This document shows positions 61,125-64,000 of a stretch of 64,000 nucleotides of DNA, piece by piece. Made by a program: the position numbers and the translations under genes. The stretch's first letter is position 1. The number at the start of each line of letters is the position of its first letter. The stretch spans positions 881,055 to 945,054 of the forward strand of contig VZRS01000248.1 of the NCBI GenBank assembly GCA_013398055.1, written 5' to 3'. Below the pieces are notes generated by a model. The model saw nothing but the letters and a program-made list of their open reading frames with translations, had not been told where the DNA came from and ran no database searches. Source of the DNA: Ifrita kowaldi. Lineage: Eukaryota; Chordata; Aves; Passeriformes; Cinclosomatidae.

Positions 61125-61155
61125 CCAGTGAAATGATGCTCTTTGATTTCACTGG
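61125..61155. repeat. 10-bp perfect inverted repeat, possibly a second MITE relic
   Basis: 'ccagtgaaat' (61125-61134) is the exact reverse complement of 'atttcactgg' (61146-61155), with an 11-base spacer. The words recall 'CCAGTGAAATCAATGG'-type cores of the same palindromic class. It lies 50 bp from the element at 61000, so the two may be pieces of one compound insertion. Confidence 0.5.
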
Positions 61156-61239
61156 ACCTTGTCTGACCACTCCACTCAATCAATAGCCTGGTGCTAAAAT
61201 ATGATACTGGAAAAATGGGAAAAACATTAAATAGGGGTG

Positions 61240-61470
61240 TGGAAAGGCAAGTGTGCTGTCAAAGAAAGAATGGCTGTTACTGGCAACGTAACTTTTAATT
61301 TGAAAGGTAAAGCCCCTTTTATTATGTCTAGAGTGCATTAATTGGTACAGTGCCCCATGACTATCTATTGTAATTGTCCACAGGCTGACAAACTGACATT
61401 TAATCCAGGAAAAACAGGATTTAATTGCTAAAACATGCTGGAAATTGTAAAACAAGAACATACATCTGGC
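61240..61470. promoter_or_regulatory. candidate conserved noncoding element
   Basis: Non-repetitive block with 'gtgctgtcaaagaaag', 'gtaacttttaatttgaaagg', 'gtgcattaattggtacag', 'tctattgtaattgtccac', 'acatttaatccagg' and 'aggatttaattgctaaaac'. Homeodomain cores are dense. It immediately follows the palindromic relics, so exaptation of adjacent repeat sequence is conceivable. Unverified. Confidence 0.38.
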
Positions 61471-62159
61471 AACATTGAGGTGCTAGTGTTTAGCAAGCCA
61501 TCTTCCAGCTTGTTCCTAGAGTAGATGGGCTTGAGAAGTCTCTGCTGCCTGTGCCCTTTGCTTAAAGCTGCCAGGAAGAAGGAGGGAGTGTGCTGCACTT
61601 TTCTACTAGTTTAGGTTGTATCCACATTTTCCAAGCTCTGCTCCAAAATGAAGTGAGGCTATTATTCTGTGCAGTCACTGCTGTGGTTTTATTTGAATTG
61701 TACATTTGCCTTTGTAGACCCCTGAAAATAAAACATCTTGAAGTTGGTGAAAAAGGGGGAAAGAACCTTGTTTGCATTGGACTTGTTAAATGTGCAAAAC
61801 CAGTGTGGTCATCTTGATAGTTAAATAATGGGAGGAATTGCGTGAGGAGGAAGCCAAGAAAATTTTTTTCTCTGCTCCCACCTTTAATGCAGAATCACCA
61901 CGAGCCTCCTTCAAATCCATTATGTTGCCTTGGTTTTGTCTAGACTGTGGGGATAAGGCTTTGCAGTGCAGCCCACAGCCTGACAACACCCAGCCATGCT
62001 TGCCAGCCCTCCCCACATGAGCACTCAGGGCTCCTTCCTACGGAAACCAAGGTCCTCAGGGAGAAAGAGCCTGGCTTTTGCCCCAGCACAGATTTGGGAT
62101 GCCGCCAGGGCATGCACCTGGAACCTGGATGCTGGGAAGTATCTGCAAATCTCACAATT
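61471..62159. other. gene-free stretch, nothing recognised
   Basis: Several overlapping frames of 60-88 codons on both strands at 61786-62266 reflect a GC-richer patch, not a gene. Confidence 0.5.
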
Positions 62160-62310
62160 CAAATACACCCTTAGTTCCTCGACCTGCAAAATGGGCACCC
62201 GAGCTCTCATCAGAGGTCAGGAGCTCTCATCACCTGTCAGAAGCACTGAGAGGTTTATTTAATTAATGTTTATAATGCTGATTCAAGATGCCAGATGCTA
62301 CAGTGCTGAG
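62160..62310 (+). mobile_element. possible MIR-like SINE relic
   Basis: 'ccttagttcctcgacctgc' followed by 'aaaatggg' matches the conserved 'CCTCAGTTTCCTCATCTG', 'TAAAATGGGG' block of MIR-type SINEs in sense orientation. About 50 bases on, 'ttaattaatgtttataatgc' and 'tacagtgctgag' recall the MIR 3' portion. An internal 20-bp tandem duplication at 62201-62240 (17 of 20 identical, 'gagctctcatca' in both) interrupts it. The call rests on a short anchor and approximate order. Confidence 0.38.
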
Positions 62311-62875
62311 CTCTCTCTGTGTAGCTACATCAATAGCTAAGGAGGAGGGAAGGCACTAAAGACATGCAAAGCATTCTCAGCTTCTTGCTGATGCAAATTG
62401 CTGCAGGTAATTAAGAAAAGCACTACAAAAGAAGGCAGTAGAAGTGAAAGCTTAAACTTGAAGAAATAATGACTTTTTTAGAATTTAAGTGAAAAATTAA
62501 TCAACTAATAAAAAGAACAGCGTATTATAAGCTAACTCATTTTTTATAATTGAAACACATGGGCTCGCCTCTAAATTGCTATGAAAAATAACCAATAATA
62601 TTTCAATGGCTTTATTTCTTTAGACCTATCATGGGGTATAATCTTCTTCGCATGTGTCTCTGAAGAGTGGAAGTTGCTTAATACAGATTTGGAGAATCAA
62701 GCTATCAAAATACCTCCTTACTCAGCTGAGAAGCAGATTTTTTCTAGGGTGGGAGGCGTCATCTGAAACATTCAGGGCCAGAAATTCTGCCAGCATCAGG
62801 ACTCAGCTTTTCCTATTGATTGCTGCACAGCATCCTACAGACACATTTCGCAGGCATAAAGGATCCCATGAGGAC
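62311..62875. other. gene-free AT-rich stretch
   Basis: AT-rich non-repetitive sequence with 'gcaggtaattaag', 'aaaattaatcaactaata' and 'gatgcaaattgc' words, weakly enhancer-like. No gene was recognised. Confidence 0.45.
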
Positions 62876-62916
62876 GTATATATACATACATACATATACA
62901 TATATATATATATATG
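62876..62916. repeat. (TA)n/(CATA)n microsatellite
   Basis: Alternating 'tatatatacatacataca' and 'tatacatatatatatata' units over about 40 bases. Confidence 0.95.
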
Positions 62917-63548
62917 TAATGTAGATAGTAAGAAAAACCAAGGAACCATGGTGTCAGGTGAATGTCTTGTAGCACAGCATCAATGGCCTCCAGCTTCTCT
63001 CAGGACATTTCCAAGCCCTGCTCAGCCTTCCCTTCATCACAGTGTCCAGCCTTCTTCACAGAGACCAGTAAATCACCATTTTTCTCTGTAATTCTCCACT
63101 CAGGCATAGCCCCATGCAGACTTGTGACATGTCCTAATTGTGCTGAGCGATATCACACCTTAATGACCGGCAATAACCTTTGTTTTATGTCCAGGTTGTT
63201 AATCCCTTTATAAGGGCCATAGCAGCTGTCAGATGAGGTCAGGCATGAGTTCTGATTTTCCGCTGCTGCATTTTGAGAAGTAGTTTTTAAAACTCTTGAG
63301 CAATTCTCTTTTAGCAAACAGCAAAGTCCAGATATTTCCCCACTATCACTCCATCACATACTTGTAGCAGTAAGTAAAGGAGTGTGTTTTCAGATACTGA
63401 TTTAACACTTCTGTAATTACACAGGGATATGTAAATTGCAAATCTATATTACACACTATAGGAATAAGGCAAGTAGAGGCTTTGAGAAGTTGTTTGTCCT
63501 AACCACTGCTTTGCAGCAGAAGCAGATATAAAACATCCCTTGCACAGT
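62917..63548. other. gene-free stretch, nothing recognised
   Basis: No gene or repeat family was recognised before the CR1 relic. Confidence 0.5.
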
Positions 63549-64000
63549 TTGTTCAACTCATTCTTAAAAACCTTTAGTACCCAGGGAGGCTGTGGAAATT
63601 GCTAATGTGCTCCAGTGCCATCAGAAATCTTTCTAACTGGAATCCTCCTCTCGCAAATTAAAGACATTCCTAATTTCTTGTCCAATTCTTAGTGGACATG
63701 AATAATTGATCTCCTTCCTCTTTATAACAACCGTTTAAATATTTGAAGTCTGTTATCATGTACCTCCTCAGTCTTCTCTTTTCTAGACTAAACAAACCAA
63801 GTTCTTTCAACCTTTCCTCATAGGTCACTTTTTCTAAACCTCTCATCATTTTGGTTGCTGTCCTGCGGACTCTCTCAGATTTGTCTGTGCCTTGAAGTGA
63901 GGTCCTGAATGCTGGACTCAAAATTGCAGCCAAAATCTCACCAGAGGCTCAGGAATATATGCCACACTCCTATTTCATCCTGGGATGAAGTAGCATCCTA
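63549..64000 (-). mobile_element. ancient CR1 LINE with ORF2 C-terminus, runs off window
   Basis: From left to right the 3' UTR reads 'caactcattcttaaaaacct', 'tgctccagtgccatcagaaa', 'gatctccttcctctttataa'. The minus strand is open from about 63933 down to a stop at 63670-63672. That translation carries the CR1 ORF2 C-terminal signature 'YEERLKELGLFSLEKRRLR' at about residues 38-56 of the frame, followed by 'FKYLNGCYKEEGDQLF' at 63-78. It belongs to an older, amniote-wide CR1 type than the copy at 37.6 kb, yet this tail of ORF2 has kept its frame. Similarity continues to the window edge, so the 5' end lies outside. It has no terminal 'ATTCTATG' array, which differs from the young avian copies. 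Confidence 0.9.

Noticed and set aside
63190..63215. 'cctttataagg' as an SRF CArG box
   Set aside because: Seven rather than six A/T bases lie between CC and GG, so it does not fit the consensus.

Overview
This 64-kb window looks like an AT-rich, gene-free stretch of a bird chromosome. The avian call rests on CR1 LINE copies truncated at the 5' end, with the typical 'agaatcatagaatc' 3' tail (read as the reverse complement) and the 'ggttggaa.gggacc' 3' UTR. The 37.6-kb copy is of a type common in neoavian and songbird genomes. No Alu, L1 or B-type SINE, no bacterial-style dense gene packing, and no operon, rRNA or tRNA was seen. I cannot name the species or locus.

I find no supportable protein-coding gene. 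The longest open frames (about 145-162 codons, for example 23942-24430 and 35122-35598) have no recognisable domain, low-complexity or scattered composition, and are the length expected by chance in 64 kb of six-frame sequence. The only recognisable protein remnants are the C-terminal ends of CR1 ORF2 at 37.9 kb and 63.7-63.9 kb, both on the minus strand.

The layout has three layers. (1) Dispersed repeats. Younger CR1 fragments lie at 8.25, 10.2, 37.6 and 52.4 kb. Much older amniote-level CR1-type relics lie at 35.8, 58.5 and 63.5 kb. Degenerate short palindromic (MITE-like) relics lie at 2.4, 12.4, 30.2, 44.1 and 61.0 kb, and possible MIR-like SINE remnants at 10.5 and 62.2 kb. There is a GATA microsatellite at 46.5 kb and several AT/CA microsatellites. 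(2) Candidate conserved noncoding elements: AT-rich, non-repetitive blocks dense in homeodomain (TAAT), POU octamer, SOX, TCF/LEF, MEF2 or OTX-like words, at about 11.2, 16.3, 21.0, 23.7, 32.9, 39.3, 40.4, 44.8, 46.8, 50.8, 53.8, 56.1 and 61.2 kb. These are inferred from composition and motifs only. (3) One CpG-dense island-like block at 38.6-39.0 kb, the clearest promoter-like or regulatory landmark, inside a GC-elevated domain running to about 41.7 kb.

One clear assembly problem is present. A single N at 20039, flanked by homopolymers, separates two identical copies of about 160 bp (19856-20016 and 20039-20199), most likely a false duplication at a contig join. The overall picture is a regulatory gene desert of the kind that flanks developmental transcription-factor genes, but that is an inference that only a whole-genome alignment could establish.
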